In this document: positions 25,846-35,550 of the stretch, in pieces
How the letters are laid out: each line of letters opens with the position of its first letter
How positions within the stretch are numbered: position 1 is the stretch's first letter
Source: Proteiniclasticum aestuarii
Lineage (GTDB): Bacteria > Bacillota > Clostridia > Clostridiales > Clostridiaceae
Length of the DNA stretch: 64,000 nucleotides
Direction of reading: 5' to 3'
NCBI RefSeq assembly: GCF_017368455.1
Contig: NZ_JAFNJU010000001.1
Location: 1-64,000 of the forward strand
Made by a program: the position numbers and the translations under genes
The notes under the pieces: model-generated
The model's input: only the letters and a program-made list of their open reading frames with translations
Databases searched by the model: none
Told to the model about the DNA's origin: nothing

Positions 25846-26444
25846 AGAAGCATATCTTCAGAAAAATCCTCTTTGTCCTTGCCGCTGCTTTCGTGCTGAC
25901 TTTTGTGGTGGTGGAAGGTCTCATCCTCTATCATGCCCAGAAGACCAGCGAGGAAAAGGCCGATGTCATCCTCATACTGGGCGCAAGACTTTATGGAAGA
26001 GCACCTTCTCCTGCGCTGTCGCTCCGCCTGGACAGGGGATACGCCTATCTCAAGGACCATCCGGAGACCATCGCTGTCGTATCCGGAGGCATCGGAAGAG
26101 GGGAAGAGATCACCGAAGCTCGGGCCATGAAAGACTATCTCATGGAGAAGGGGATCGAGGAGACCAGAATCCTTGCGGAGGAAGGCTCCTTCAACACCTA
26201 CGAGAACATCACCTTCAGCATTGCGATGCTGGAAAAGGAAAGACCAGGTCTTCTAGAGAAAAAACCGAAATTCGGTATCGTCACCAGCGGTTTTCATGTA
26301 TTCAGAGGAACACTCACCGCAAGAGAAAATGGACTGGATGCCTTCGGTATCCCTTCGGAAACCCCGCCCACCGCACTTCTGAAGGGCTACCTCAGAGAAT
26401 ATCTCAGTGTGCTGAAATACCTCATCATCGATCGGAACCGATGA
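25827..26444 (+). CDS. YdcF/SanA-family membrane protein (DUF218)
   Basis: A 205-residue protein with one N-terminal membrane helix (about 13-34) and an extracytoplasmic DUF218 domain. Family features are DVILILGARLYGRAPSPAL, VVSGGIGRGEEITEA, ILAEEGSFNTYEN and IVTSGFHVFRG. Members are linked to envelope integrity and perhaps S-adenosylmethionine or murein metabolism; no firm activity is known. It starts inside the end of the thioesterase gene (19-base overlap), so the two are co-translated. A strong hairpin follows. Confidence 0.87.
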   Translation: MEKKKLEKHIFRKILFVLAAAFVLTFVVVEGLILYHAQKTSEEKADVILILGARLYGRAPSPALSLRLDRGYAYLKDHPETIAVVSGGIGRGEEITEARAMKDYLMEKGIEETRILAEEGSFNTYENITFSIAMLEKERPGLLEKKPKFGIVTSGFHVFRGTLTARENGLDAFGIPSETPPTALLKGYLREYLSVLKYLIIDRNR

Positions 26445-26460
26445 CACAAATTAAATGTAT

Positions 26461-26499
26461 AACAGCCTGAGAGCTTATGCTGTAAGCTTTCAGGCTGTT
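26461..26499. terminator. Shared terminator between ydcF-like gene and the decarboxylase gene
   Basis: A nearly continuous stem (AACAGCCTGA 26461-26470 with TCAGGCTGTT 26490-26499, plus the inner arm AGCTTA / TAAGCT) lies between two convergent genes and can act in both directions. T richness is modest on either side. Confidence 0.75.
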
Positions 26500-26505
26500 C
26501 GTCTT

Positions 26506-27966
26506 TTAGTTCACCACTTTGATGTATTCCACTCTCGGGTCTTCGGTTCCCTGCACATAGAGTCCAGTCTTCTTGAGATCATTGACATAGTCCACAATTT
26601 CTTCTGTGATGACTTCTCCGGGACAGAGCACTGGAATTCCAGGCGGGTAAGCCATCAGGAACTCGCCAGACACTTCACCGATGCTGTCTTCAAGAAGAAC
26701 GGAGACTTTTTCCGCATTGAATGCTTCTCTTGGAATCAGCACCTGCTTGGGAATGGAGGGTATGTCAATGAAGTCCGGTTTGATCTGATCCTTGTTCATG
26801 TACTCCTCGCTGATCTCTTTGAGGGCTGTGATGAGCTTATCCATGTTTTCTCTTGTATCGCCGAAGCTTCCTACGGCTAAGGTATTGTAGAGATCCGAAA
26901 GCTCCATCTGGATGTGGTACTTGTTGGCCAGGATCATATCCAGGTCGAATCCAGTGATGCCGAGATCCCTGCAGGTGATGCAGACCTTCGTGGGGTCTAA
27001 TGCAAACACACCGGGATTGCCCAGAATCTCATTGCCGAAGCAGTAGAATCCTTCAATCTTGTTGACCTCGTTTCTCAGATACTGGGCATTTTCGATGGCC
27101 TTGTCAAGGAGTTCTTCTCCATCCAGGGCAATCTGTTTTCTTGAGGTATCCAGCGATGCCAGAAGGATGTAGGAGGGGGACGTGGTCTGCAGAAGATTCA
27201 TGATCTGCTGCACTCTTGCAGCACTGACGTATTTCGTCCTCACATGCAGTATCGATCCCTGGGTCATGGCTCCGATGATCTTGTGGGTGCTCTGGGCACA
27301 CAGATCTGCTCCCGCCTGCATGGCGGACATGGGCAGCTTGCCTGAGAACGCAAGATGGGGTCCATGGGCTTCATCCACAATCAGAGGAATGTCGTATTCA
27401 TGGACGATTTCGGCGATTCTTTCCAGCTCTGTAGCCACACCGTAGTAGGTGGGATTGATGATGAGCACCGCCTTGGCATGGGGATTTTCTCTCAAGGTCA
27501 TTTCCACGGTTTCAGGTGTCACCCCCTGAGCGATGCCAAGTTTCTTGTCCAGCTCCGGCTGCATATAGACGGGAATGGCTCCGCTGAGGATGATTCCTGC
27601 CGTAATGGACTTATGGACGTTTCTGGGCACAATGATGGTGTCTCCTTCACTGACAACAGACATGATCATGGCCTGGATCGCACCGGAGGTTCCATGAATG
27701 GAGAAGAATGAAGCATCCGCTCCGTAGGCATCCGCTGCAAGCTCCTGGGCTTTCTTGATCGGTCCTGTAGGATGGTGCAGGGAATCCACCAGCTGGAAAA
27801 CCGTAACATCTATCTTGAAGGGATTTTCCCCGATATATTTTTTGAAATTCTTTTCAATTCCTTCTCCTTTTTTATGTCCTGGCACATGAAAGGGTACAGT
27901 ATCCCGATCCACATATTCCATAAGGGCATCAAAAAGAGGAGTCTCATTCTGATTCAGCTTATACAA
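26506..27966 (-). CDS. Orn/Lys/Arg decarboxylase-family PLP enzyme
   Basis: A fold-type I PLP enzyme of the SpeA/LdcC-like Firmicutes type, about 486 residues. Motifs are PFHVPGHKKG near the N-terminus, IHGTSGAIQAMI, INPTYYG, VDEAHGPHLAFS and the PLP lysine in STHKIIGAMTQGS (about residue 229). It decarboxylates lysine, arginine or ornithine to a polyamine precursor; which one is uncertain. TTG at 27966 is preferred: AAGGTGG lies 9 bases before it and the protein then begins YKLNQNETPLFDAL as in relatives. The ATG at 28005 has no ribosome site but cannot be ruled out. Transcribed alone. Confidence 0.88.
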   Translation of the reverse strand: MYKLNQNETPLFDALMEYVDRDTVPFHVPGHKKGEGIEKNFKKYIGENPFKIDVTVFQLVDSLHHPTGPIKKAQELAADAYGADASFFSIHGTSGAIQAMIMSVVSEGDTIIVPRNVHKSITAGIILSGAIPVYMQPELDKKLGIAQGVTPETVEMTLRENPHAKAVLIINPTYYGVATELERIAEIVHEYDIPLIVDEAHGPHLAFSGKLPMSAMQAGADLCAQSTHKIIGAMTQGSILHVRTKYVSAARVQQIMNLLQTTSPSYILLASLDTSRKQIALDGEELLDKAIENAQYLRNEVNKIEGFYCFGNEILGNPGVFALDPTKVCITCRDLGITGFDLDMILANKYHIQMELSDLYNTLAVGSFGDTRENMDKLITALKEISEEYMNKDQIKPDFIDIPSIPKQVLIPREAFNAEKVSVLLEDSIGEVSGEFLMAYPPGIPVLCPGEVITEEIVDYVNDLKKTGLYVQGTEDPRVEYIKVVN

Positions 27967-28033
27967 CTTTACAGCCACCTTCTTTCCGTATTCTCCGATT
28001 TCCATGACATCTCATGTCAAAAATAACTATTTA

Positions 28034-28061
28034 ATAATAGCATAATTCTTCTTTTTTACAA
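28034..28061 (-). promoter_or_regulatory. Probable promoter of the decarboxylase gene
   Basis: On the minus strand, TTGTAA (28061-28056) and TATTAT (28039-28034) are separated by 16 bases, about 70 bases before the TTG start. Confidence 0.5.
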
Positions 28062-28243
28062 TGAAAAATCTCAGCACTTCGTTACTTCCATTCTATTATA
28101 TAATGACAATATTTTCATCTCATCTTTCGTAAACATTTTCCGTTTCTCCACAAACATCGGAGAATGCGAGATAAATCTGTGAAATCTCATCCGGAATATA
28201 TTATAATGTGAGTAAAGTATGTATAACCAAGGAGGAAATCAGC

Positions 28244-29968
28244 ATGTCCTATAAAGAAAAACTGCAGGAATGGCTTGAAAGCGAATTTGTATCAGAGGAC
28301 TTCAAAAAGGAACTCAGCGCAATCACAGAGGAGAAGGAACTGGAGGACAGATTCTATACCGAACTGGAATTCGGTACAGCTGGCCTAAGGGGTATTCTGG
28401 GGGCTGGAACCAATCGAATGAATATCCACACAGTCGGAAAGGCAACAGAAGGGCTGGCCAGGCATCTCACAAAGACCGTGGAGCATCCCTCCTGCGCCAT
28501 CGCCTACGACTCAAGAATCAAGTCCGATGAATTCGCGAAGGTATCCGCTCTGATTCTCTGTGCCCATGGTGTCAAAGTCTATCTTTATGATACACTGGCA
28601 CCAGTGCCGCTGCTGTCATTTGCGGTAAGACACTATGAGACCAGTGCAGGCATCGTCATCACAGCTTCCCATAATCCTCAGGCCTATAACGGCTACAAAG
28701 TGTATGGTTCCTATGGAGGACAGGTCACCGACGAGGAAGCGGACAAAATCCTTACGGAAATCCGGTCCATCGAGAAATTTGATGAAGTGGCATCCATGTC
28801 CGAGGAAGAGGCACTAGAAAAGGGCCTGCTTCAGTACATCGGAGAAGACGTGCTGAAAACCTACATTGATTCCATCAAGACCCTGACAGTCAAAAAGGAC
28901 ATGCTGAAGGAAAATGCGGAAAATCTCTCCATCATCTATACACCGATTCATGGGTCAGGTAACATCCCCGTACGTCGTGTCCTGAAAGAGCTGGGCTACA
29001 CCAACGTACATGTGGTAAAGGAGCAGGAGCTCCCAGATGGAACTTTCCCCACCGCACCGTATCCGAATCCTGAAAATCCACAGGTCTTCGAACTTGCACT
29101 GAAGCTGGCGGAAGAGGTAAAGCCCGACATCATCTTCGGAACAGACCCGGACGCCGACCGTGTAGGCGTCATCGTGAAGGATAATCAGGGAAACAATCAG
29201 GTGCTGTCCGGTAATCAGATCGGAATGCTCATCACCTACTATCTGCTGAAAGCCATGAAGGAAGAGGACAAAGTGCCAGAGAATGGCGTGGTCATCAAGA
29301 CCATCGTTTCCACAGAAAGCGTCAGAAACATCACTGAAGACTTCGGCGTGGAGCTTCTGGATGTGCTCACAGGCTTCAAATACATCGGAGAAAAAATCGA
29401 AGAGTATAAAGAAACAAACGAAAAAACCTTCCTCTTCGGATTTGAAGAATCCTTCGGCTACCTTGCCGGAACCTTTGTACGAGATAAGGATGCCGTGGTG
29501 GCTTCCATGATTCTCTGCGAAATCGCAACCTACTACAAGACCAAGGGCATGACGCTCTATGATGCGCTTATTGAAATCTACGAAAAATACGGATTCTTCC
29601 GTGAGGAGATCGAATCCTTCACCAGGACTGGAAAAGACGGTAAAGACCAGATCAGAAAGTGCATCGACTACTTCAGAAACAATACCATCACCGAAATAGA
29701 CGGTGTGAAAGCCCTCAACAAGGAAGACTATAAACTGAGAGAAAGAGTCAACATCCAGACCGGCGAAAAGACCCCCATCACGCTGCCTGAATCCAATGTC
29801 ATCAAGTACATGCTCGAGGATGAATCCTGGTTTGTCGTGAGACCATCGGGAACGGAGCCGAAGATGAAAGCGTACATGGCCGTGAAGGGAAATTCTCTGG
29901 AGGATGCAGACCGCAAGCTGGAAGCATTCAAGAAAGAGGTCATCTCTCTTGTCAATAAAGGCTTCTAA
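28244..29968 (+). CDS. Phosphoglucomutase/phosphomannomutase family protein
   Basis: A 574-residue phospho-sugar mutase of the long Firmicutes type (PgcA-like). It interconverts glucose 1- and 6-phosphate, feeding sugar nucleotides for the wall. Motifs are the phosphoserine loop ITASHNPQAYNGYKVYG, the Mg-binding GTDPDADRVG, the sugar-specificity loop FGFEESFGYLAG and the phosphate-binding RPSGTEPKMKAYM near the C-terminus. ATG at 28244 is 8 bases after AGGAGG; a start at 28208 is less likely. A TATAAT at 28202-28207 with a poor -35 may be its promoter. The TPR gene follows after 20 bases. Confidence 0.93.
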   Translation: MSYKEKLQEWLESEFVSEDFKKELSAITEEKELEDRFYTELEFGTAGLRGILGAGTNRMNIHTVGKATEGLARHLTKTVEHPSCAIAYDSRIKSDEFAKVSALILCAHGVKVYLYDTLAPVPLLSFAVRHYETSAGIVITASHNPQAYNGYKVYGSYGGQVTDEEADKILTEIRSIEKFDEVASMSEEEALEKGLLQYIGEDVLKTYIDSIKTLTVKKDMLKENAENLSIIYTPIHGSGNIPVRRVLKELGYTNVHVVKEQELPDGTFPTAPYPNPENPQVFELALKLAEEVKPDIIFGTDPDADRVGVIVKDNQGNNQVLSGNQIGMLITYYLLKAMKEEDKVPENGVVIKTIVSTESVRNITEDFGVELLDVLTGFKYIGEKIEEYKETNEKTFLFGFEESFGYLAGTFVRDKDAVVASMILCEIATYYKTKGMTLYDALIEIYEKYGFFREEIESFTRTGKDGKDQIRKCIDYFRNNTITEIDGVKALNKEDYKLRERVNIQTGEKTPITLPESNVIKYMLEDESWFVVRPSGTEPKMKAYMAVKGNSLEDADRKLEAFKKEVISLVNKGF

Positions 29969-29988
29969 GCTCATAATAGGAGGTCCAA

Positions 29989-31080
29989 TTGGATTACATC
30001 AATCATCTGAAATCAAACTTATCCGGTCTCATCTTTCTTGAGATCAACAAAACCATACTCGTTGAACATTTTCAGATTCCTGAAATCAGAGAGAGAGAGG
30101 AAGAACTTTTTCTTCCTCTCTCTCCTGAGTACATCGCAGAGAACATCAATGAGGATCTGACGAAAAATCTTCCCTTTGGTGAATTCGTCAAAGGGATGTA
30201 TTATGTGGCAGGTGCGGATCCCAGCTTCAATCAGATGGATCTCTACAAAGCGATCCTGAACCGGCTCAGCAGGGCGTCGGTCATCAAAGGGCTCGTCACG
30301 AAGCTGATCCAGGAGGAGAAGCTTGAAGAAGCACTGATCTATCTTCTTGGACTCTATCATGTCCATGGAGAGAAGGAAGTGCTGAAAAACGCGCTGGTGC
30401 TACTGGAGGAGCTTTCCCTGAAGATATCCATGTACAGAGAGGCGCTCCTGAAATACGCCGATGAAGCCATCGCTCTCGATATCATCGAAGGCTATCTCTT
30501 CAAAGGATCCGCTCTGAGATTCAAGGAGGACTTTGTTGGAGCACTCCACAACATCCGAGAGTATCTGAGACTGGGCGGAGAAGAAACCAGTGAAATCACT
30601 GAAGAAATCGAGTTTCTTGACCGTAAGAGCCGAATCCTGGAAGGAGAGGAGATTCTCTACGATAATCCCCAAAGGTTCCTGGAGCTGGTGCTGCCGCTCC
30701 TGAGCAGGGAAGAAGACAACCCGAGACTTCTTCTCATGATCGCCATCGCCTACAGAATTCTCAAGAACCACGAGAAGGCGATTTTCTATCTGAACGATGC
30801 ACTGGCCGTCGATGAGGCCTATGTGGATGTTCTCAATGAGCTGGGCATCAACTATGCGGCCATCGGAGACTATGCCCAGGCTGTGAACTACTTCAGAACA
30901 CTCTTCGAACAGGTCCGGACCATCGAGATCCTCACGAATCTCATCATGTGCTACATCAATCTGGGGGATCTGAACGCAGCGAAGGATCACATCGCCATCG
31001 GGGAGCTCATGGACGGTGAGGACGAAATCCTTCTGGAAATAAAAGCCTACATGGACAAACTCGAAAAAAAGAAGGAATAG
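29989..31080 (+). CDS. Tetratricopeptide-repeat protein
   Basis: A 363-residue soluble protein, mostly helical. Degenerate TPR units are visible from about residue 105, clearest at RILKNHEKAIFYLNDALAVDEAYVDVLNELGINYAAIGDYAQAVNYFRTLFEQ in the second half (about 255-310). The N-terminal 100 residues are not a recognised domain. There is no signal peptide. The start is TTG at 29989, four bases after AGGAGGT. It follows the mutase gene by 20 bases and is probably co-transcribed with it. Function unknown; TPRs mediate protein contacts. Confidence 0.8.
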   Translation: MDYINHLKSNLSGLIFLEINKTILVEHFQIPEIREREEELFLPLSPEYIAENINEDLTKNLPFGEFVKGMYYVAGADPSFNQMDLYKAILNRLSRASVIKGLVTKLIQEEKLEEALIYLLGLYHVHGEKEVLKNALVLLEELSLKISMYREALLKYADEAIALDIIEGYLFKGSALRFKEDFVGALHNIREYLRLGGEETSEITEEIEFLDRKSRILEGEEILYDNPQRFLELVLPLLSREEDNPRLLLMIAIAYRILKNHEKAIFYLNDALAVDEAYVDVLNELGINYAAIGDYAQAVNYFRTLFEQVRTIEILTNLIMCYINLGDLNAAKDHIAIGELMDGEDEILLEIKAYMDKLEKKKE

Positions 31081-31120
31081 AAACCGGATGTTTCCCTATA
31101 ATATGCAGTAGGAAATCCGG

Positions 31121-31168
31121 TTGACAGTCTACGGATTATGGCATATAATAATTTTTGAACGAATGTTC
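31121..31168 (+). promoter_or_regulatory. recA promoter with LexA (SOS) box
   Basis: TTGACA (31121-31126) and TATAAT (31144-31149) have an ideal 17-base spacer. At 31157-31168, over the expected transcription start, lies GAACGAATGTTC, a perfect match to the Gram-positive LexA/DinR box GAAC-N4-GTTC. recA here should be repressed by LexA and induced by DNA damage. Confidence 0.92.
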
Positions 31169-31214
31169 TTTATTTAAGGAACGACAGAATTTTACAACAC
31201 AAGGAGTGAATGAT

Positions 31215-32294
31215 TTGGCTAATATTAATGCAGATAAAATGAAAGCTTTGGACGCTGCCATGAATCAGATTGAAAAACAGTTTGGTAAAGGTTCCGTAAT
31301 GAAACTGGGTGCAGATTCCAAGCTTAATCTGGCCTCCATCCCCACAGGATGTCTGGGACTGGACATCGCACTGGGAATCGGCGGAATTCCAAAGGGAAGA
31401 ATCATTGAAATATATGGACCTGAATCATCAGGTAAGACCACTGTAGCTCTGCATTGTATTGCCGAAGCGCAGAAGCTTGGCGGAATCGCCGCTTTCATCG
31501 ATGCAGAACACGCACTGGATCCTCAGTATGCGAAAAGACTGGGTGTGGATATTGACAACCTGCTGGTATCCCAGCCTGACACAGGAGAACAAGCCATGGA
31601 AATCGCCGAGGCTCTTGTCAGGTCCAACGCCATCGATCTTGTCATCGTCGACTCCGTAGCCGCACTGGTGCCCAGAGCGGAAATCGAAGGAGAGATGGGG
31701 GACAGCCATATGGGCCTTCAGGCAAGACTGATGTCCCAGGCTTTGAGAAAGCTTGCCGGTACGGTAAGCAAGACCAACTGCAGCATTCTCTTCATCAATC
31801 AGCTGAGAGAAAAGATCGGCGTCATGTTCGGTAATCCAGAGACGACACCAGGTGGACGTGCACTGAAATTCTACTCTTCTGTAAGAATGGACATCAGAAG
31901 AATCGATTCCATCAAGAGTGGAGACAGCGTCATCGGAAACAGAACCAGGATCAAGGTCATCAAGAACAAGGTCGCTGCACCCTTCAAGATGGCAGAGTTC
32001 GACATCATGTACAACGGTGGTATTTCCAGAGAAGGAAATGTGCTGGATGTAGGGGTGAGTGAGGAAATCGTGGACAAGTCCGGTGCATGGTTCTCCTATG
32101 AAGGAACCCGACTTGGTCAGGGCAGAGAAAACTCCAAGAACTACCTTGCCGAAAATCCGGAACTGCTTCTGGAAATCGAAAATAAGATCCGCGCGAAGTA
32201 TGAGCTTCCGCTGGCTAAGATGGCGGAGATCATCGAAGCCAAGGAAATCATCGCTGAAATCGAAGAAGAAGAAGCCGATAAGAAAAAGAAATAA
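31215..32294 (+). CDS. recA: Recombinase RecA
   Basis: A 359-residue DNA recombinase and LexA co-protease of normal length. It has Walker [10 protein letters not shown], Walker [12 protein letters not shown], the DNA-binding loop regions ([14 protein letters not shown] and the [26 protein letters not shown] stretch) and an acidic C-terminal tail. TTG at 31215 is the likely start, 8 bases after AAGGAG, giving a protein beginning [15 protein letters not shown]. An in-frame start at 31155 overlaps the promoter start region and the SOS box, so it is rejected. Single-gene unit with SOS control. Confidence 0.97.
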   Translation: MANINADKMKALDAAMNQIEKQFGKGSVMKLGADSKLNLASIPTGCLGLDIALGIGGIPKGRIIEIYGPESSGKTTVALHCIAEAQKLGGIAAFIDAEHALDPQYAKRLGVDIDNLLVSQPDTGEQAMEIAEALVRSNAIDLVIVDSVAALVPRAEIEGEMGDSHMGLQARLMSQALRKLAGTVSKTNCSILFINQLREKIGVMFGNPETTPGGRALKFYSSVRMDIRRIDSIKSGDSVIGNRTRIKVIKNKVAAPFKMAEFDIMYNGGISREGNVLDVGVSEEIVDKSGAWFSYEGTRLGQGRENSKNYLAENPELLLEIENKIRAKYELPLAKMAEIIEAKEIIAEIEEEEADKKKK

Positions 32295-32302
32295 TTTAAT
32301 GT

Positions 32303-32332
32303 GAGACTGGTTCCATGAACCGGTCTCTTTTT
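32303..32332 (+). terminator. Terminator after recA
   Basis: An 11-bp stem with one G-U pair (32303-32313 with 32317-32327) and a T run. A second hairpin with a weaker T run lies at 32410-32444 (TCACACCTTC / GAAGGTGTGA). The rest of the 312-base gap to rny holds the rny promoter and no gene that I can see. Confidence 0.85.
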
Positions 32333-32474
32333 CATGAAAGAACATCGGAAGGTTCTGAACCTGAAACGATCTGTTTCATCCACTTGAGAACAGACTCTGA
32401 TCCGCCTCATCACACCTTCAGTAAAAGGTTTACAGAAGGTGTGATTTTACTGATTAATATTCAGAGGAATTATT

Positions 32475-32503
32475 TGACACTTATTATGGGATAAGATACA
32501 ATA
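32475..32503 (+). promoter_or_regulatory. Promoter of rny
   Basis: TTGACA (32475-32480) and TACAAT (32498-32503) with a 17-base spacer, about 100 bases before the rny start. Confidence 0.8.
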
Positions 32504-32606
32504 AATTTGTATTGGTTTATCAAAATTCACAGTGAGAATGATATGCACTTTCCAAGCTTTCACATTTAGCTATAAAAAATGACTAAAAAAGCAAGGAGGT
32601 GTAAAT

Positions 32607-34163
32607 ATGAGCACAGAACAAATCGCTATTATCGTAACAGGCGTTGTTACATTACTGGTGGTAGGTGCCATAATCTTATATTTATCAAATAGTAAGTTGA
32701 AAAAAGCCAAGGAAATTCTTGGCGAAGCGGAAAAAGACAGCAGAAGAATCCTCGAGGATTCGAAGAAAGAGGCAGAAGCACTTAAGAAGGAAGCATCTCT
32801 TGAAGCAAAGGATGAGGCATTCAAGCTGAAGACTGAAGCGGAAAAAGAAGTCAGAGAACGAAGAAGCGAAGTCCAGAGACTTGAAAGAAGGACCATCCAG
32901 AAAGAAGAATCCTTGGACAAGAAACTGGAACAGCTGGAAAAGAAAGAGGAAACCCTCAATAAGAAGATTTCCGATCTGACTGTCAAAGAGAACGAGACAG
33001 AAGAGCTTCTGGCAGCTAGAAGAACTGAACTGGAAAAAATCGCCGGTCTCACACAAGAGGACGCAAAGAAAGTGCTGATGGATGAAGTCAGAGGTGAGGT
33101 TCAAAGAGACCTGACACTGATGGTAAAGGAAATGGAATCCAGAGCAAAAGAAGAGGCGGACAAGAAAGCGAGAGAAATCATTACCACTTCAATTCAGAGG
33201 TGTGCAGCGGATCATGTATCTGAAACCACAGTGCATGTGGTATCCCTGCCAAATGATGAAATGAAGGGTAGAATCATCGGACGAGAAGGTAGAAACATCA
33301 GAACACTGGAAACCCTTACAGGCGTGGATCTCATTATTGATGATACACCAGAGGCTGTAATCCTATCCAGTTTCGATCCGATCCGAAGAGAAGTTGCAAA
33401 ACTGACACTAGAGAAACTCATTGTAGATGGAAGAATTCATCCTGCAAGAATTGAAGAGATGGTGGAAAAATCCAAGAAAGACGTGGAGAATGTGATCAAG
33501 GAAGAAGGCGAACAGGCTTCATTCGAAATCGGTATCCATGGAATTCACCCGGAACTGCTGAAACTTCTGGGAAGACTGAAGTTCAGAACAAGCTACGGAC
33601 AGAATGTCCTTAAGCATTCCATAGAAGTCGCCAATCTGGCAGGCCTCATGGCAACAGAACTGGGATTAGACGTAACACTTGCAAAAAGAGCAGGACTGCT
33701 TCATGACATCGGTAAAGCCGTGGATCACGAAGTAGAAGGCGGTCATGCACTGATCGGTGCAGATCTGGCGAAGAAGTATCATGAGTCAGCACTCGTTGTA
33801 AATGCCATCGGAGCCCATCATGGTGATGTGGAGATGATGTCCATGGAAGCGGTACTGGTCCAGGCGGCAGACGCAATCTCTGCGGCAAGACCTGGTGCAA
33901 GACGTGAAACTCTGGAAAACTACATAAAGAGACTCCAGAAACTGGAAGAAATTGCAAATTCTTACGAAGGCGTTGAGAAGTCATATGCAATTCAAGCTGG
34001 AAGAGAAATCAGAATCATTGTTAAACCTGATGTGGTTGATGATGCGGGCGCAATGCTGATGGCAAGATCCCTGGTCAAGAGAATAGAGGAAGAAATGGAA
34101 TACCCTGGACAGATCAAGATCAATGTCATTAGAGAAACCCGATCTGTTGATTACGCAAAGTAA
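32607..34163 (+). CDS. rny: Ribonuclease Y
   Basis: A 518-residue membrane-anchored endoribonuclease that starts bulk mRNA decay in Firmicutes. It has an N-terminal membrane helix (about 5-28), a long coiled coil (about 30-190), a KH RNA-binding domain ([19 protein letters not shown], about 220-240) and an HD domain with the metal site in [12 protein letters not shown] and IGAHHGD. AAGGAGGTG lies 6 bases before the ATG. Length and order match the family. recA-rny adjacency is common in Clostridia and Bacillus. It has its own promoter and terminator. Confidence 0.97.
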   Translation: MSTEQIAIIVTGVVTLLVVGAIILYLSNSKLKKAKEILGEAEKDSRRILEDSKKEAEALKKEASLEAKDEAFKLKTEAEKEVRERRSEVQRLERRTIQKEESLDKKLEQLEKKEETLNKKISDLTVKENETEELLAARRTELEKIAGLTQEDAKKVLMDEVRGEVQRDLTLMVKEMESRAKEEADKKAREIITTSIQRCAADHVSETTVHVVSLPNDEMKGRIIGREGRNIRTLETLTGVDLIIDDTPEAVILSSFDPIRREVAKLTLEKLIVDGRIHPARIEEMVEKSKKDVENVIKEEGEQASFEIGIHGIHPELLKLLGRLKFRTSYGQNVLKHSIEVANLAGLMATELGLDVTLAKRAGLLHDIGKAVDHEVEGGHALIGADLAKKYHESALVVNAIGAHHGDVEMMSMEAVLVQAADAISAARPGARRETLENYIKRLQKLEEIANSYEGVEKSYAIQAGREIRIIVKPDVVDDAGAMLMARSLVKRIEEEMEYPGQIKINVIRETRSVDYAK

Positions 34164-34210
34164 TCCGGAAACTGTAAAAGGATTCGGAAATTGAATTTGA
34201 AAGTTAGAGA

Positions 34211-34238
34211 AGAGCAGATCTTAGGACCTGCTCTTTTT
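34211..34238 (+). terminator. Terminator after rny
   Basis: Stem AGAGCAG (34211-34217) with CTGCTCT (34228-34234), extended by a partial inner pair, followed by TTTTT. Confidence 0.85.
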
Positions 34239-34251
34239 CCTTTCCCTCTCC

Positions 34252-34280
34252 TTGACCCTTCAGAAGAGACCCTCTATAAT
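34252..34280 (+). promoter_or_regulatory. Promoter of the MFS-PHP operon
   Basis: TTGACC (34252-34257) and TATAAT (34275-34280) with a 17-base spacer lie about 50 bases before the MFS gene. Confidence 0.75.
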
Positions 34281-34332
34281 TGAACTAATCTTTGCACCAT
34301 AGGTGCATCAGTACAAGAAAGCGAGAAAGAAC

Positions 34333-35538
34333 ATGGCGACATTTTTCCTTATAGTAATCTACGCAGCCTTCATCGGTCTGGGACTTCCAGATTCCGCCCT
34401 AGGGGCATCCTGGCCAGTAATGCATCAGTCCCTGGGCATTCCCATTGAAAACGCGGGCATCCTGTCCGTCCTGACCACCGGCGGGACCATCCTGTCCAGT
34501 TTCCTGAGCGGGCGTGTAACAAGGCGTTTCGGTACAGGGAAAGTGACTCTCATAAGCGTACTCATGACCGCTCTGGCCCTTCTGGGCTTCTCTCTGGCAC
34601 CGGACTTTTACTGGCTTGCTTTTCTGACTCTTCCTCTTGGCCTGGGAGCAGGTTCTGTGGATGCGGCACTGAACGGGTATGTGTCCCTCAACTATGAGGC
34701 AAAACACATGAGCTGGCTGCACAGCTTCTGGGGTGTAGGCGCCACCGCGGGGCCCATGATCCTGTCCTTTTTCCTGCTGACAAGCAGCGGATGGCGAGCC
34801 GGATATCGGGTCATCTCCATCATCCAGCTCGGCATCGTTCTTCTGCTTTTCCTGACGCTGCCCTTGTGGAAGCGCTTCGAAGGGAAAAACGTCTCCGATC
34901 AGGAGGAAGAGGATGCGCATGAAACAAGGGAAGAAGACAGCCTCTATAAAATCCCGGGCGTCCGGTATGCCATACTGAGCTTCTTCGCCTACTGCGGCGT
35001 GGAAATGACCATGGGGCTATGGGGTTCCAGCTATCTTGTGAATTTCATCGGATACAGCGCTGAAACGGCAGCCAGGTATACCTCACTCTATTTCGGCGGC
35101 ATCACCCTGGGAAGATTCCTCACCGGATTCATCACCATGAAACTTTCCTTCCGTACCATCATCAGAGGAGGCATCCTGTCCATTCTTCTGGGCATTCTCC
35201 TGATTCTCTCGGGCATCTCCCTTTTCCTGTTCCCGGGCTTTCTGCTGGTAGGCCTGGGATGCGCGCCGATCTTCCCCGGCATGATTCACGAGACCCCCAC
35301 GCGTTTCGGTAAGGCCCATGCACAGAGCATCATCGGTATCCAGGTGGCTTTCGCCTACATGGGCAGCACCTTCATGCCTGCTCTGTTCGGTCTTCTTGCA
35401 GGAAGAGGTTATCTGGAGCTTTTCACCCCCTATCTCTTCACACTGCTGGCACTGCTTCTCTTCTCCACGGAAAAGATCAACACCATGATGAAAAAACGGA
35501 TCATGATCCGTAAGCAGCAGAATAAAATCATCTCCTGA
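34333..35538 (+). CDS. Major facilitator superfamily transporter
   Basis: A membrane protein of about 401 residues and about 12 helices. The first helices have the FIGLGLPDSALGASWP pattern shared by sugar/solute MFS transporters of the FucP/YbjJ-like group, and a loop 2-3 motif SGRVTRRFGTGKV stands in for the MFS signature. A cytoplasmic charged loop (SDQEEEDAHETREED) splits the two halves. The substrate cannot be told. The start is uncertain: ATG at 34333 is used, GTG at 34303 would add 10 residues, and neither has a good ribosome site. The PHP gene follows after 12 bases in the same transcript. Confidence 0.82.
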   Translation: MATFFLIVIYAAFIGLGLPDSALGASWPVMHQSLGIPIENAGILSVLTTGGTILSSFLSGRVTRRFGTGKVTLISVLMTALALLGFSLAPDFYWLAFLTLPLGLGAGSVDAALNGYVSLNYEAKHMSWLHSFWGVGATAGPMILSFFLLTSSGWRAGYRVISIIQLGIVLLLFLTLPLWKRFEGKNVSDQEEEDAHETREEDSLYKIPGVRYAILSFFAYCGVEMTMGLWGSSYLVNFIGYSAETAARYTSLYFGGITLGRFLTGFITMKLSFRTIIRGGILSILLGILLILSGISLFLFPGFLLVGLGCAPIFPGMIHETPTRFGKAHAQSIIGIQVAFAYMGSTFMPALFGLLAGRGYLELFTPYLFTLLALLLFSTEKINTMMKKRIMIRKQQNKIIS

Positions 35539-35550
35539 CAGGAGGAAAGG

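Noticed and set aside
25050-26470. Additional plus-strand frames over the thioesterase and ydcF-like genes
   Set aside because: Low-complexity Cys/Gly/Arg-rich translations in the wrong frame of two clear genes.
31155-31214. Longer recA start at 31155
   Set aside because: It overlaps the SOS box and the expected transcription start, and lacks a ribosome site; TTG at 31215 is well placed.
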